A stretch of DNA of 64,000 nucleotides. It comes from Flavobacterium sp. IB48. Its GTDB lineage: Bacteria > Bacteroidota > Bacteroidia > Flavobacteriales > Flavobacteriaceae. The translations under genes and the position numbers were made by a program. This document shows positions 1-8,594 of the stretch, piece by piece. The notes below the pieces were generated by a model. The model worked only from the letters and a program-made list of their open reading frames with translations. It was not told where the DNA came from and did no database searches. The stretch is from assembly GCF_016405855.1 (NCBI RefSeq), contig NZ_JAEFCA010000001.1:634170-698169 (forward strand). Reading direction: 5' to 3'. Position 1 is the first letter of the stretch, and each line of letters starts with the position of its first letter.

Positions 1-81
1 TTCTTTAATCTTGGAATTTGAAAAAGGCTAGATGGCTTTTCTAGAGGAGAAGTATTAAACGGTTTTTAAATCCGTTTAGTT

Positions 82-183
82 TGTCATTTCGACGAAGGAG
101 AAATCTTCGCGAGTAACTCGGTAACGCATATCAACAATCTTTGTGGAGCTTCTAACTAAGATTTCTCCTTCGTCGAAATGACA
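82..183. repeat. Intergenic inverted repeat, 26-bp perfect arms
   Basis: Arms at 82-107 and 158-183 are exact reverse complements around a 50-bp spacer. The core word of the arm is GTCATTTCGACGAAGG. A decayed relative, ending in CCTCGAAATGACA, lies near 7126-7193. The element is non-coding and sits beyond the 3' end of the HAD gene. It looks like a dispersed palindromic intergenic element. No transposase accompanies it. Confidence 0.8.
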
Positions 184-206
184 AGATTGTGGTTACAATA
201 TGAAAA

Positions 207-243
207 AAACCTTTGTCAAAGTTTAAAACTTTGACAAAGGTTT
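207..243 (-). terminator. Rho-independent terminator of the HAD phosphatase gene
   Basis: The two 18-nt arms (AAACCTTTGTCAAAGTTT and its reverse complement) form a near-perfect hairpin with almost no loop. On the minus strand it is followed by a T-run (A-run at 203-208 on the plus strand). It lies about 40 nt past the stop codon of the minus-strand gene at 282. Confidence 0.8.
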
Positions 244-281
244 CGTATCACTTGGAATTTGGGATTTTAAAAAATTGGAAT

Positions 282-941
282 TTATCTACCCAATATTTCA
301 ATAATCTTATCGACATTAATCTCACTATAATCATTAATATAAAAATCGCACGGCGGAAGCTGTTCTTTGGTATGCGTGCTCAAAACTCCAACGACTTTCA
401 TTCCGGCATTTAATCCTGCTGTAATACCCGAAAAAGAATCTTCGAAAACCACACAATCTGACGGAGAAACGCCAACACGTTCTGCCGATTTTAAGTATAC
501 TTCAGGATTTGGTTTATGAAACGTTACGTCTTCTGACGACATCATCGAATCCATTTTTTCGCCTAGTTTCAAAGCGTTTGCAATCAAATCCAGATTCGCA
601 CGAGGCGCCGATGTTGCCACAGCTGTTTTGAAACCACGAGATTTTAATTCGTTTAAAAAGTCCATATAATACGGAATCGCTTCGACTTTGTCTTTGTAGA
701 TCTCACGAAACATTCCTTCTTTTTCGTCTTCTAATTTTATCAGTTCTTCTCCCGCAATCGGACGTTTGAAGAAATGCGTCATGATATAACTATTATGTTT
801 TCCGTACATATGTTCTTCAAATTCTTCTTTCGTGTACGGAATATTATATTTATCGAAAAACTTTTCAAAAGCGATCACATGATGCGGATTTGTATGCGAA
901 ATCACGCCATCCATATCAAAAATTACACATTGCTGGCTCAT
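282..941 (-). CDS. HAD-superfamily hydrolase, beta-phosphoglucomutase-like
   Basis: A 219-residue HAD-like phosphatase or phosphomutase. Motif I, DMDGV (nucleophile Asp and acid/base Asp), is at residues 8-12. Motif II is the ATSAPR region, motif III the Lys of HKPNPE, and motif IV the acidic VFEDS. A helical cap domain lies between motifs I and II, as in the PgmB/GPH subfamily. The open frame extends upstream to 1043, but that part runs through dispersed repeat sequence. The ATG at 941 starts right before the family's conserved N-terminus and is preferred. The substrate cannot be told from the sequence; a sugar phosphate is likely. It is monocistronic, with its own terminator downstream. Confidence 0.85.
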   Translation of the reverse strand: MSQQCVIFDMDGVISHTNPHHVIAFEKFFDKYNIPYTKEEFEEHMYGKHNSYIMTHFFKRPIAGEELIKLEDEKEGMFREIYKDKVEAIPYYMDFLNELKSRGFKTAVATSAPRANLDLIANALKLGEKMDSMMSSEDVTFHKPNPEVYLKSAERVGVSPSDCVVFEDSFSGITAGLNAGMKVVGVLSTHTKEQLPPCDFYINDYSEINVDKIIEILGR

Positions 942-1291
942 AATTCTGTTTGTTGTTTTTAACGGATGCAAGATAAGTTTTTCCGCAGAGTTACACAGAG
1001 GTTTCTCACAGAGATTCACCAAGATTTTTTTTGAATCTCGCAAAGTCGCAGAGTTTTATTTCACGCAGATTTAAAATGATTTAAGCAGATAAGCGCAGAT
1101 ATTATTAAAATCAAAATTAAATCTGCTAAAATCTGCCGAATCTGCGTGAAACAAAAATCCTTTTAATCTTTATAATCTGTGGCTTTAAAAATAAAACTCT
1201 TTGCATCTCTACTCCCGATGGCTATCAGGATTGCGAGAATAATAGACAAAGATTGGCAAAAACTTGAAACATTCAACCTGAAACAAAACCT
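942..1291. repeat. Gene-free stretch holding a TTCACGCAGATT inverted repeat
   Basis: This 350-bp gap has no gene. It holds CGCAGAGTT/CACAGAG-type words (980-1055) and an inverted repeat at 1059-1151. The outer arms of that repeat are TTCACGCAGATT and AATCTGCGTGAA, and an inner AGCAGAT/ATCTGCT pair is visible. The same arm sequence recurs at 28257-28344, and one arm of it at 34092-34104. A short CCCGATGGCTATC word follows near 1206-1219. Confidence 0.75.
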
Positions 1292-2875
1292 TTACCCAAT
1301 CCAAATTTTGCTTTTAACCAAAGTCATAGTCTGTCTCAAATGCTGATTGCACGCAATAAGAATAATCAAAACCAATAAACCGTAACCTACAATGGTATAA
1401 ATCTCCATATCGGCCAATAAAGTTGATTGTTTTGTAATGCTTCCAAAAATCTTTTTCATGGCTAGAACATTCGCATTATCTGCCGAATATCCTTTGGCAA
1501 TAAAACTCTGCGTGGCGTTTGCAATGTTTTGCTGTGCTTCGGGATTTTCGCCAGTTACAAACTGACTAAGTTTCAAAAAGTGTTTTTTGTTTAAAAATAC
1601 GGTTGCATTCTGCATGACGCAAAAACCAATCGTACTTCCCCAGAAACGTCCAGAAACGCCGACAATTCCTGAAGAAACCGCCATATTTGCAGGAACCGAA
1701 GAAGTAGTAAATAAAATCAACGGAACAAATAACAATCCAACTCCGATGCCCTGCAAAAAGTACGGAACAATAATATCTGATAAAGCCACATCGGGCACAA
1801 ATAGAAACGTAAACCAAAAGTGATACAACGCAATCAGCGAAAAACCAATCAGAAAAATGATTTTGGTCGAAAGCGATTTCATCAAGAAAAAAGCCGCCAA
1901 AACCAATCCGATGATATTTCCGAGTCCGTTAATGTATTGCACACCCGCAACTCGAGACGGATCCCAATTCCAAATCGAATACATCGCCGAATGGCAAAGA
2001 CTCAACGTTGCTCTGCTGATGTAAAACAGGAAAAACAATAAAAACCCAATTCTCAGATTGGCGTATTTAAAAACTTCAAAATTAAAAGTTGGCCTTTTAA
2101 CCAAAAGCTCTTTGAAGATGAACAAACCTCCCGTAATAAGTGCCGTAATAAGCATTAAAACCATTTGAGAAGATTCGAACCAATATTTTTTCTCGGCATA
2201 CACAAAAAAGTAGGCACCGCAAAGAATAGCTGTTAAAACCAAAAAATAGCTCATCCAGTCGATTTGATACAACGGGATTTTCTTTGTTGTTCGGTGCCCA
2301 CGAAAAGTAACCAAGATTAAAAAGACATTTAAAACCTGCAGTCCGCCCGAAACATACAGCATGTATTTCCAGTCGTAGTGATCCAGAAACCAAACCGCAA
2401 TATTCATAATAAAAGGCGTAGACAGCAGTAGAGAACCATAATAAAAGGAAAAACCAATTATAATGGCATTTTTAGAATCAAACTGCTCAATAAGCAATTG
2501 TCTGATGGTAATGGCAGGAAGCGCCATTAAGATTCCTTCGGCAACTCTCAGCAATAGAAAAACCGCAAAATTATCGACATAACCCGACGTTACAATCGTA
2601 ACTCCAATTAAGGAATAAACTCCCATGAGGTAATTTTTGGCAGGAAAAAAACTCGAAAATCGGCTTTCTATAAGAATTGTAGCCAGCAGAGTTCCATACG
2701 TAACGCACATCGCGTACTGCAAATCTTCGGGCTCGATATCCAGAAAACTTGCCGCATACGTTACGTTTGACGTATAAACCCCCAATAAAATCATGGAATG
2801 CAAGAGACAAACAAACAAAATCGTAATGATTGCCCATTTTGGAACCCATGATTTAAAAATACTTTTATCTTCCAT
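1292..2875 (-). CDS. MFS drug efflux permease, DHA2/EmrB type
   Basis: A 527-residue integral membrane protein with about 14 predicted hydrophobic segments, the layout of the DHA2 (EmrB/QacA) drug:proton antiporter family. The N-terminus is cytoplasmic and charged, and the first membrane segment starts near residue 15. It begins one nucleotide after the stop of the EmrA-like adaptor, so the two are translationally close. The order TolC, EmrA, EmrB on one strand indicates a tripartite pump spanning both membranes. Predicted role is export of hydrophobic or toxic compounds. The substrate is unknown. An AraC regulator upstream probably responds to an inducer. Confidence 0.85.
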   Translation of the reverse strand: MEDKSIFKSWVPKWAIITILFVCLLHSMILLGVYTSNVTYAASFLDIEPEDLQYAMCVTYGTLLATILIESRFSSFFPAKNYLMGVYSLIGVTIVTSGYVDNFAVFLLLRVAEGILMALPAITIRQLLIEQFDSKNAIIIGFSFYYGSLLLSTPFIMNIAVWFLDHYDWKYMLYVSGGLQVLNVFLILVTFRGHRTTKKIPLYQIDWMSYFLVLTAILCGAYFFVYAEKKYWFESSQMVLMLITALITGGLFIFKELLVKRPTFNFEVFKYANLRIGFLLFFLFYISRATLSLCHSAMYSIWNWDPSRVAGVQYINGLGNIIGLVLAAFFLMKSLSTKIIFLIGFSLIALYHFWFTFLFVPDVALSDIIVPYFLQGIGVGLLFVPLILFTTSSVPANMAVSSGIVGVSGRFWGSTIGFCVMQNATVFLNKKHFLKLSQFVTGENPEAQQNIANATQSFIAKGYSADNANVLAMKKIFGSITKQSTLLADMEIYTIVGYGLLVLIILIACNQHLRQTMTLVKSKIWIG

Positions 2876-2876
2876 T

Positions 2877-3926
2877 TTAGTGTGCTGCGATCACAGTAAT
2901 ATTCATTCCCGCTCTTAAAAAGTCGGCTTGTTTGTCGCTGTCTTTCAACTGAATTCTAACCGGAATTCTTTGTTCGATTTTTACGAAGTTACCCGTTGCA
3001 TTATCTGGAGGAAGCAATGAAAATCTTGCCCCGCTCGCAGGTGATAAGGATGCAATTGTACCAACAAAAGTTTTATCGCTCAAAGCATCGGCTTTTATTT
3101 CAACATCTTGCCCAACGGTTAAATATTGCAATTGCGTTTCTTTAAAATTGGCCGTAATCCATTTTTCTTTACTTACAATTGACAATAAAGACTGACCTTC
3201 TTTTACCAATTGTCCTGGCTGTAAAGTTCGTTTTCCAACCCAGCCGTCATAAGGCGCTGTAATTATGGTGTACGAAAGAAATAAAGCAGCATTATCAGCA
3301 ACAGCTTGTTTGGAAGCAATATTGGTTTGCGTTGTCGGAACATTTGCTTCGGCAACAGAAGTGCTTAAAGCAGATGAATGGATTCTGTTTTTCATTTCCT
3401 GAAAATGCGCCTGAGCCGATTCGTAATCTGCTTTTACTTTCTCTAATTGCTGAGAAGTAGCCGCTTCTTCGCTTACCAAAGCTTTGTATCTTTCATATTC
3501 CAATTTAGTTTTCCAAAGATTCGATTTTGCAGCTTCTAATTGCGCTTCGTTAATCGCGGTCGCACTTGCCGTATTTATGGCATTTTTCTGCGCCACAACG
3601 CTGTTTTGCTGCGCATTTTGAACATCGGCAAGAGCCACATTCAATTTTGATTTATATTCACGATTGTCAATCACAACCAAAGTATCTCCTTTATGCACAA
3701 ACTGATTTTCGTTAAAACGAACTTCCTGCACATAACCCGTAATACGAGACATAATTGGCGTTACATATTGTTCGACTTGCGCGTCGTTGGTTTCTTCGTG
3801 ATTTCTGTTGAACACATAAAACCAAATTCCTAAAATAACACCGCTTATAACAAGCACACACGCAATAATTGTTATTAGTATATGAAACGTTTTATTTCTT
3901 CTAGTTTCATTTTTTATCTTAACCAT
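2877..3926 (-). CDS. HlyD/EmrA-family periplasmic adaptor
   Basis: A 349-residue membrane-fusion protein. One N-terminal transmembrane helix (residues about 15-35) anchors it in the inner membrane. A biotinyl-lipoyl-like half-motif (ENQFVHKGDTL, near residues 75-85) follows, then a long Ala/Gln/Lys-rich helical hairpin (about 95-195). The second lipoyl half and beta-barrel (TAPYDGWVGKRTL onward) close the protein. This order is typical of EmrA. It lies between a TolC-like gene (79-bp gap) and the MFS permease (1-bp gap) and should bridge the two. Confidence 0.87.
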   Translation of the reverse strand: MVKIKNETRRNKTFHILITIIACVLVISGVILGIWFYVFNRNHEETNDAQVEQYVTPIMSRITGYVQEVRFNENQFVHKGDTLVVIDNREYKSKLNVALADVQNAQQNSVVAQKNAINTASATAINEAQLEAAKSNLWKTKLEYERYKALVSEEAATSQQLEKVKADYESAQAHFQEMKNRIHSSALSTSVAEANVPTTQTNIASKQAVADNAALFLSYTIITAPYDGWVGKRTLQPGQLVKEGQSLLSIVSKEKWITANFKETQLQYLTVGQDVEIKADALSDKTFVGTIASLSPASGARFSLLPPDNATGNFVKIEQRIPVRIQLKDSDKQADFLRAGMNITVIAAH

Positions 3927-4005
3927 ATCTCTTTAACTTAGTTCTTTTCTAAAAATCTTTCTTCTTTAATCTTTTTTCTAAGGCTTTAGCCTAATCTCTC
4001 ACCAT

Positions 4006-5361
4006 CTAGCTCTGCGGAAGCATTCCAGCCGTATGAAGCAGTTCGTAATGTTTTAAAACCGCATCCAATCGCGTAGAAATTTTGTTGTATTTCGCCTGAA
4101 GCAAAGCATTATCAGCGTCGACCATTTCGGTAATTAAAACCAGCTGATTTAAGTATTTCAACTTTACAATACGGTAATTTTCGTCGGCCAAATCCAGTGC
4201 TTTGTCCACAACAACAAACTTTTCAAGAATTTCCTGATACTGCGTATGCTCTTTATAAAGCTTATCTTGAATTTCCTCTTTTACAATTTCATTCTGCATT
4301 TCCTGCCATTTGATTTTGGTATTCGCCTGCTCCATTTTGGTTTTATTTTTATATAAAGACGAAAGATCAAAAGTGGCTTCAATACCAACCTGTCCTAAAG
4401 TATACAGATACGGATTAGGCGGAAAGAATTTATAATTCGGATAATAAAAACCGTAATTCCCAAAGAAATGCACGCTTGGCAAATAATTTCCTTTAACCAT
4501 TTTTAGTTCCGTTTTGCTGATATTCAGCTCCTGACTAGCAATACGCATTTCTTCGTTTTGCAAAGCTTTATTCATATAAAAATCATACGGATCCAAACCA
4601 TTCATTTCATCCAAACTCGACGTTGTATCAATCGCAATTTCTTCGTTTTCTGGAATTTGGATCAGCGTTTTCAGATCGTGAAGTGCGATTTTAATGTTTT
4701 TGGAGTTAGTTAACGCATTCAATTCGCGATCTGAAAGCTGTAATTCGGCACGAATAACTTCGTTTTTCGTAACCGTTCCATGTTTTTGAAGCGATTGCAC
4801 TTCTTTCAATCGGCTTTTTTCTTCTTTGATGTTTTCTTCGAATATTTTCTGAAGTTCCATCATTTTATAAATTGCCAGATAGTTTGCCACCACTTCAAGC
4901 TCGATATCATTTTCGGCCTTTTCGGTTTTTATTTTAGCGATCTCGCTTTCCTGATTGGCAATTTTGATGGCATTATTAATCTTATTTCCGACATAAATTG
5001 GCATTTTAAAAGTCGAATTAACCTCATAAATTTCAGGAATTGCCGGTGTAACTTCTTTGTCTTTTAAAAACCCGCTTCCTTTGAATTCGGTAATATTCGT
5101 AATTCGAGAATACATGCCGTTTAACTGTACGTCTGGCAGTCGGAGTTCTTTTCTTTCTTTGATATTCTGCTCTGAGAGCGTGACCTCCAATTGAGATCTA
5201 AGGATTTTTTTGTTGTTTTCTTTAGCCAGCTTCAAAGCATCTTGAAGTGAAACAGTATGAACTTCCTGCGCTTGTAAGCCATTGAATGCTAATACAATTA
5301 AGAATAACAGCAGGATTCTGGGAAAACAATCGTCTGTAGAATTTGTTGTTTTAAGGAACAT
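4006..5361 (-). CDS. TolC-family outer membrane efflux protein
   Basis: A 451-residue protein with an N-terminal hydrophobic signal (about residues 14-32, ending LQAQ), followed by two halves of long amphipathic helices with TolC-type features (SLQDALKLAKENNKKI, later VDADNALLQAKY). It is the first gene of the TolC-EmrA-EmrB operon and should form the outer-membrane duct of the pump. A TTTGCAGC-type -7-like sequence lies at about 5384-5391 on the minus strand, just upstream. Length is normal for the family. Confidence 0.85.
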   Translation of the reverse strand: MFLKTTNSTDDCFPRILLLFLIVLAFNGLQAQEVHTVSLQDALKLAKENNKKILRSQLEVTLSEQNIKERKELRLPDVQLNGMYSRITNITEFKGSGFLKDKEVTPAIPEIYEVNSTFKMPIYVGNKINNAIKIANQESEIAKIKTEKAENDIELEVVANYLAIYKMMELQKIFEENIKEEKSRLKEVQSLQKHGTVTKNEVIRAELQLSDRELNALTNSKNIKIALHDLKTLIQIPENEEIAIDTTSSLDEMNGLDPYDFYMNKALQNEEMRIASQELNISKTELKMVKGNYLPSVHFFGNYGFYYPNYKFFPPNPYLYTLGQVGIEATFDLSSLYKNKTKMEQANTKIKWQEMQNEIVKEEIQDKLYKEHTQYQEILEKFVVVDKALDLADENYRIVKLKYLNQLVLITEMVDADNALLQAKYNKISTRLDAVLKHYELLHTAGMLPQS

Positions 5362-5541
5362 GAATAATTAAATATTTGATGCTGCAAAGTTCCTTCATTT
5401 TTCTGGTGACTGATAATTCTAAAAAGCCAAGAACATATTCATTTCAGACAAATGTTAAAATCGTGTTTTCCGAAAACGTTATATTAAAGCATTGAAAAAC
5501 AATTTATTACAAAATAGATTTTGATTGTGATTATTTTTTGA

Positions 5542-5626
5542 TTTCTCCCGCAGATTTGGCAGATCAAGCAGATAATTAATGAATTAAAGTAAAAATCTGT
5601 ACAATCTGCCAAATCTGCGAGAGAAA
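5542..5626. repeat. Intergenic inverted repeat (CGCAGATTTGGCAGAT arms)
   Basis: The left arm at 5542-5564 (TTTCTCCCGCAGATTTGGC...) and the right arm at 5604-5626 (ATCTGCCAAATCTGCGAGAG...) pair almost perfectly around a 39-bp spacer. It belongs to the same loose family as the repeats at 1059-1151 and 28257-28344. It lies between the AraC gene's 3' end and the efflux operon, where it could act as a terminator of the AraC transcript. Confidence 0.75.
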
Positions 5627-5633
5627 AAACAAA

Positions 5634-6455
5634 TCATTTGCTTTCTAAAATCTCTTCTCCATTTAAGTAATCGGAAGGCCTTTGTCCTAAAATTTTGAAG
5701 AAAGTATTGCTGAAAGTCGGAACACTATTGTAACCAACTTCTTCGGCTACCTCTTTTACCGAAAGTTTTCTTTCTAATAAAAGTTCGATTGCCTTGAGGA
5801 TTCTTCTAATGGTATAATATTGAATAAACGACATGCCCAGATCTTTTTGAAACAAGCGATACAAAGAGCGTTCGCTGAAACCAAATTCATGAGCTACATC
5901 GGCAAAGAGAATCGTTTCTCCGAGGTTATTTTCAATATAACGAAGAATCTTTCCAAGTCGTTTGTCTTTTGGTTGTGGCAATTCTAAAGGAAGATTATTG
6001 GTGCATATTTGCGGAAGAATCGCTTTTATCGCTTTGGCAATGGCAAAATTCGGAGTTCCTTTTTTAAGATCACCGTTCCATCGATTGGTAAAAAGCATCA
6101 TTTGCAGCAATAAGTTATTAACCGGATAAATTCCTTCTACTTTATAAAAGTCATCTTCGTCTTTTTCAACAGGAAAATACAGATTTCGCATTGTCACACT
6201 TTCCGATTTCGGCTCGATGCTATGCTCCACTCCACTCGGAATCCAGATAAAATGTCTAGCTGGCAAAAAATACGTTTTGGTTTCTGTAGTCACAAAAACA
6301 ACATCACCTTCTGCATAAAGCAATTGCGCTTTAACATGTTTATGTGGCGGAATAAATAATTCACCCATTAAATCATGGTGACAGTATATGCTTTTTTTAT
6401 CGGCATCTACTTTCCTAATGTAGTATTTATCGAGTTTCTGACCAGAATGTTCCAT
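5634..6455 (-). CDS. AraC-family regulator with cupin sensor domain
   Basis: A 273-residue regulator. The N-terminal half is cupin-like: it has an IPPHKHVKAQLLY metal/ligand-binding strand near residues 35-47 and a PARHFIWIPSGVEHSI stretch. The C-terminal 100 residues carry two helix-turn-helix units: FADVAHEFGFSERSLYRLFQ, and VKEVAEEVGYNSVPTFSNTF with the following RPSDY motif. It lies upstream of, and co-oriented with, the TolC-EmrA-EmrB operon, which it probably controls. An imperfect palindrome at 6463-6487 sits right in front of its own start and may be an operator. Confidence 0.87.
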   Translation of the reverse strand: MEHSGQKLDKYYIRKVDADKKSIYCHHDLMGELFIPPHKHVKAQLLYAEGDVVFVTTETKTYFLPARHFIWIPSGVEHSIEPKSESVTMRNLYFPVEKDEDDFYKVEGIYPVNNLLLQMMLFTNRWNGDLKKGTPNFAIAKAIKAILPQICTNNLPLELPQPKDKRLGKILRYIENNLGETILFADVAHEFGFSERSLYRLFQKDLGMSFIQYYTIRRILKAIELLLERKLSVKEVAEEVGYNSVPTFSNTFFKILGQRPSDYLNGEEILESK

Positions 6456-6515
6456 TGGTGTTTAATATAGCACTTTTTGTGATATTAAAGATAAGAAGAA
6501 AATTGGATTGTAGAT

Positions 6516-6690
6516 TTAACCGCAAAGACGCAAAGGAAAGCGCAAAGTTCGCAAAGCTTTTTATACTTAAAATTTTAGCCACAGATTAAAAGGATTAGAG
6601 GATTTTTTAAAATCTGTGTTAATCTGTATAATCTGTGGCTAAATTAAACTTTGCGAACTTTGCGTAAATCTTAGTGTGCTTTGCGGTTAA
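6516..6690. repeat. Triple nested inverted repeat
   Basis: Three inverted repeats sit one inside the other. The outer arms are TTAACCGCAAAG and CTTTGCGGTTAA. The middle arms are CGCAAAGTTCGCAAAG and CTTTGCGAACTTTGCG. The inner arms are TAGCCACAGATTA and TAATCTGTGGCTA (about 6576-6641). The inner element is the same family as those at 20873-20922 and 58014-58066. No coding potential is seen. Confidence 0.8.
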
Positions 6691-6701
6691 ATAACAAAAA
6701 C

Positions 6702-6731
6702 AAAAAAGCCTTTCCGTTAAGAAAGGCTTTT
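6702..6731 (-). terminator. Terminator of the first tRNA-Asp
   Basis: Hairpin AAAGCCTTTC / GAAAGGCTTT with a short loop, ending in a T-run on the minus strand. It lies 11 nt beyond the 3' end of the tRNA. A near-identical copy follows the second tRNA-Asp (7468-7497). Confidence 0.8.
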
Positions 6732-6742
6732 AACAACTTAGG

Positions 6743-6816
6743 CGGTCTGGACGGGACTCGAACCCGCGACCCCATGCGTGACAGGCATGTATTCTAACCA
6801 ACTGAACTACCAAACC
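6743..6816 (-). tRNA. tRNA-Asp (GTC)
   Basis: The minus strand folds as a canonical cloverleaf of 74 nt. The acceptor GGTTTGG pairs with CCAGACC, followed by a discriminator G. The anticodon loop CTGTCAC gives anticodon GTC. The T-arm reads GCGGGTTCGAGTCCCGT. The 3' CCA is not encoded (CCT follows). The discriminator G and a GTC anticodon are the expected aspartate identity. The gene is followed by a strong hairpin terminator and is one of two identical tRNA-Asp genes in the window. Confidence 0.96.
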
Positions 6817-7353
6817 CTGCGTTATTGCGAGTGCAAAAATACAACAGAATTTCGTTTCTGCAAGCGTTTTTTTAAATAAAATTTCAAGAAATTTTTAATC
6901 GATTAAAATCCAATATTTTAAAAATCCAAGTTTTAATAAAAAAGTAGGAACTTTCTTTTACTTAACCGCTAAGAACGCTATCCCGATAGCTATCGGGAAC
7001 TCAAATTCCGCAAGTTTTTCATTCATATAGCTTATGATTTCAACCACGAGAAACGTATTTATATAGATTGTATTCCCGTGGTTGAAAACACGGGCTATGT
7101 TTTAATATATAAATGGAAAATCTTTGTAGAGTTACTTGCGAAGATTTGCTTTGCCTATTCGCTATCGCTCGAGCCTCGTTCCTCGAAATGACAAACTGTT
7201 ACGTTAAAATCAGAATTAAGCAAAAAAAATCGCAAAGCTTAAAATTAATTAAGCTTTGCGAACTTTGCATTCTTTAGAAAATATCTTTGTGTTCTTTGCG
7301 TAAACCTTTGCGCTCTTTGCGGTAAAAACAAAAAACCAAAAGTGTTTTAAATC

Positions 7354-7406
7354 AAAAAAGCCATCCACAAAAGTGGAAAGCTTTTCATTGGTCTAACTAC
7401 TAAACC
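7354..7406 (-). pseudogene. Putative relic of a third tRNA-Asp unit (terminator plus both tRNA ends)
   Basis: A terminator-like hairpin (7354-7385) begins and ends like the tRNA terminators nearby. It is followed by GGTCT (7390-7394), which matches the tRNA-Asp 3' end, directly joined to AACTACTAAACC (7395-7406). That second piece matches the tRNA-Asp 5' end with one mismatch. The arrangement fits a tandem copy that lost about 57 bp of the tRNA interior. The match is short, so chance resemblance is possible. Confidence 0.45.
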
Positions 7407-7467
7407 AGCTACGAGTTACAAAGTCGTAGCAAAACAACACAACTAATCTTAGATACCGTATTTGGGC

Positions 7468-7497
7468 AAAAAAGCCTTTCTGTTACGAAAGGCTTTT
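7468..7497 (-). terminator. Terminator of the second tRNA-Asp
   Basis: Hairpin AAAGCCTTTC / GAAAGGCTTT with loop TGTTAC and a minus-strand T-run. It is a near copy of the hairpin at 6702-6731, which supports duplication of the whole tRNA-terminator unit. Confidence 0.8.
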
Positions 7498-7507
7498 CCC
7501 AATATTG

Positions 7508-7581
7508 CGGTCTGGACGGGACTCGAACCCGCGACCCCATGCGTGACAGGCATGTATTCTAACCAACTGAACTACCAAACC
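7508..7581 (-). tRNA. tRNA-Asp (GTC), second copy
   Basis: Identical over all 74 nt to the tRNA at 6743-6816, including acceptor GGTTTGG/CCAGACC, anticodon GTC and discriminator G. Flanking bases are also alike on the 5' side (CGCAATAACGCAG reading into the gene), showing that the duplication included flanking DNA. CCA is not encoded. Confidence 0.96.
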
Positions 7582-7667
7582 TCTGCGTTATTGCGGTTGC
7601 AAAGATAGTACAGAATTTCATTTCTGCAAGTGTTTTTGTAAAAAAAATGAAATAAATTTTCAAATTT

Positions 7668-8594
7668 TTATCCAAAGTTTTGTTTTTCAACCAAATATGT
7701 AGTCAATATTTTTTCAAAATTATCGCCAACATTTACCGGAACGTACTTAATTTGGTTCTTTGCGCAGGTTAAAGCCAAGTTTTTAAAATAAGCTTCTACT
7801 CTCTTTTCATATTGCTCTTTTACATTATCAGCAAAAATCGAAACCTCTTCTCCTGATTCTAAGTCGATAAACTTTCTTGGCGTGTTATCAAAATCAAACT
7901 TCAATTCGGTTTCATTATCAACTACATGAAACAAAACTACTTTGTGTTTATTATGTTTAAGATGCTGTAATGCATTAAAAAGCTTTTCATCATCTTCCGT
8001 CTGAAACATATCCGTAAACAAAATAATCATCGAACGGCGATGCATTTTCTCAGCAATCTGATGCAAATATGTTATTGTATCGGTCGTTTTTTTGACTTTT
8101 GGCTGAACCAATAATTCTTCCAGTTTATTCAAAAGCATTCTATGATGGCGATCACTTCCTTTCTCGGGAGCGTAATATTCGTATTTATCTGAGAAAACGC
8201 TTAAACCAACTGCATCACGCTGTTTCTTTAAAATATTCATCAAAACCGCCGAAGCCAAAACCGCAAAACCAATCTTCTTTTCATAAAAAGGCTGATTCGA
8301 TTTCAGTTCAGGATAATGCATCGATGACGAATTGTCTACAATCAAATGACAACGCAAATTGGTTTCTTCCTCAAAACGTTTCGTGTACAAACGATCGGTT
8401 TTGGCAAACAATTTCCAGTCGATATGTTTGGTGCTTTCTCCAGCGTTATAGACTTTATGTTCGGCAAATTCGGCCGAAAATCCATGAAACGGACTCTTAT
8501 GCATTCCCGATATAAAACCTTCCACAACCTGATTGGCCAGCATTTCGAGATGCTGAAAACTGGAGACTTTTTCTATTTCCGATTCGATTTTCAT
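7668..8594 (-). CDS. DUF58 domain protein (von Willebrand factor A-like)
   Basis: A 308-residue DUF58 family protein. The signature RxYxxGESTKHIDWK-like segment (VYNAGESTKHIDWKLFAKT) is near residues 48-66. It is followed by a metal-ion-dependent adhesion site of the DxSxS type (DNSSSM, near residue 88), typical of its VWA-like fold. DUF58 proteins usually work with MoxR-type AAA ATPases, but no moxR gene is in this window. The start codon overlaps the stop of the upstream M1 aminopeptidase gene by four bases (ATGA), so the two are co-translated. Its function is not known. Confidence 0.85.
   Translation of the reverse strand: MKIESEIEKVSSFQHLEMLANQVVEGFISGMHKSPFHGFSAEFAEHKVYNAGESTKHIDWKLFAKTDRLYTKRFEEETNLRCHLIVDNSSSMHYPELKSNQPFYEKKIGFAVLASAVLMNILKKQRDAVGLSVFSDKYEYYAPEKGSDRHHRMLLNKLEELLVQPKVKKTTDTITYLHQIAEKMHRRSMIILFTDMFQTEDDEKLFNALQHLKHNKHKVVLFHVVDNETELKFDFDNTPRKFIDLESGEEVSIFADNVKEQYEKRVEAYFKNLALTCAKNQIKYVPVNVGDNFEKILTTYLVEKQNFG

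Larger units (their letters stand above)
6456..7667. other. 1.2-kb gene-free region with two tRNA-Asp genes and dense repeats
   Basis: No protein-coding gene is supported here. The region contains a triple nested inverted repeat (6516-6690), tRNA-Asp with its terminator (6702-6816), and a CCCGATAGCTATCGGG palindrome (6980-6999). Next come an inverted CCCGTGGTTG/AACACGGG stretch (7066-7095), a decayed copy of the 82-183 element (7126-7193), and a CGCAAAGCTT/AAGCTTTGCG inverted repeat (7231-7260). A putative tRNA relic with terminator (7354-7406) and a second tRNA-Asp with terminator (7468-7581) complete it. Confidence 0.8.

Noticed and set aside
942..1043. N-terminal extension of the HAD phosphatase to 1043
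   Set aside because: The extra 34 codons run through CACAGAG-type intergenic repeat; the conserved fold begins right after the ATG at 941.
8099..8515. Plus-strand open frame of 138 codons inside the DUF58 gene
   Set aside because: It lies antisense to a clear DUF58 coding frame and its translation has no family features; a shadow frame.
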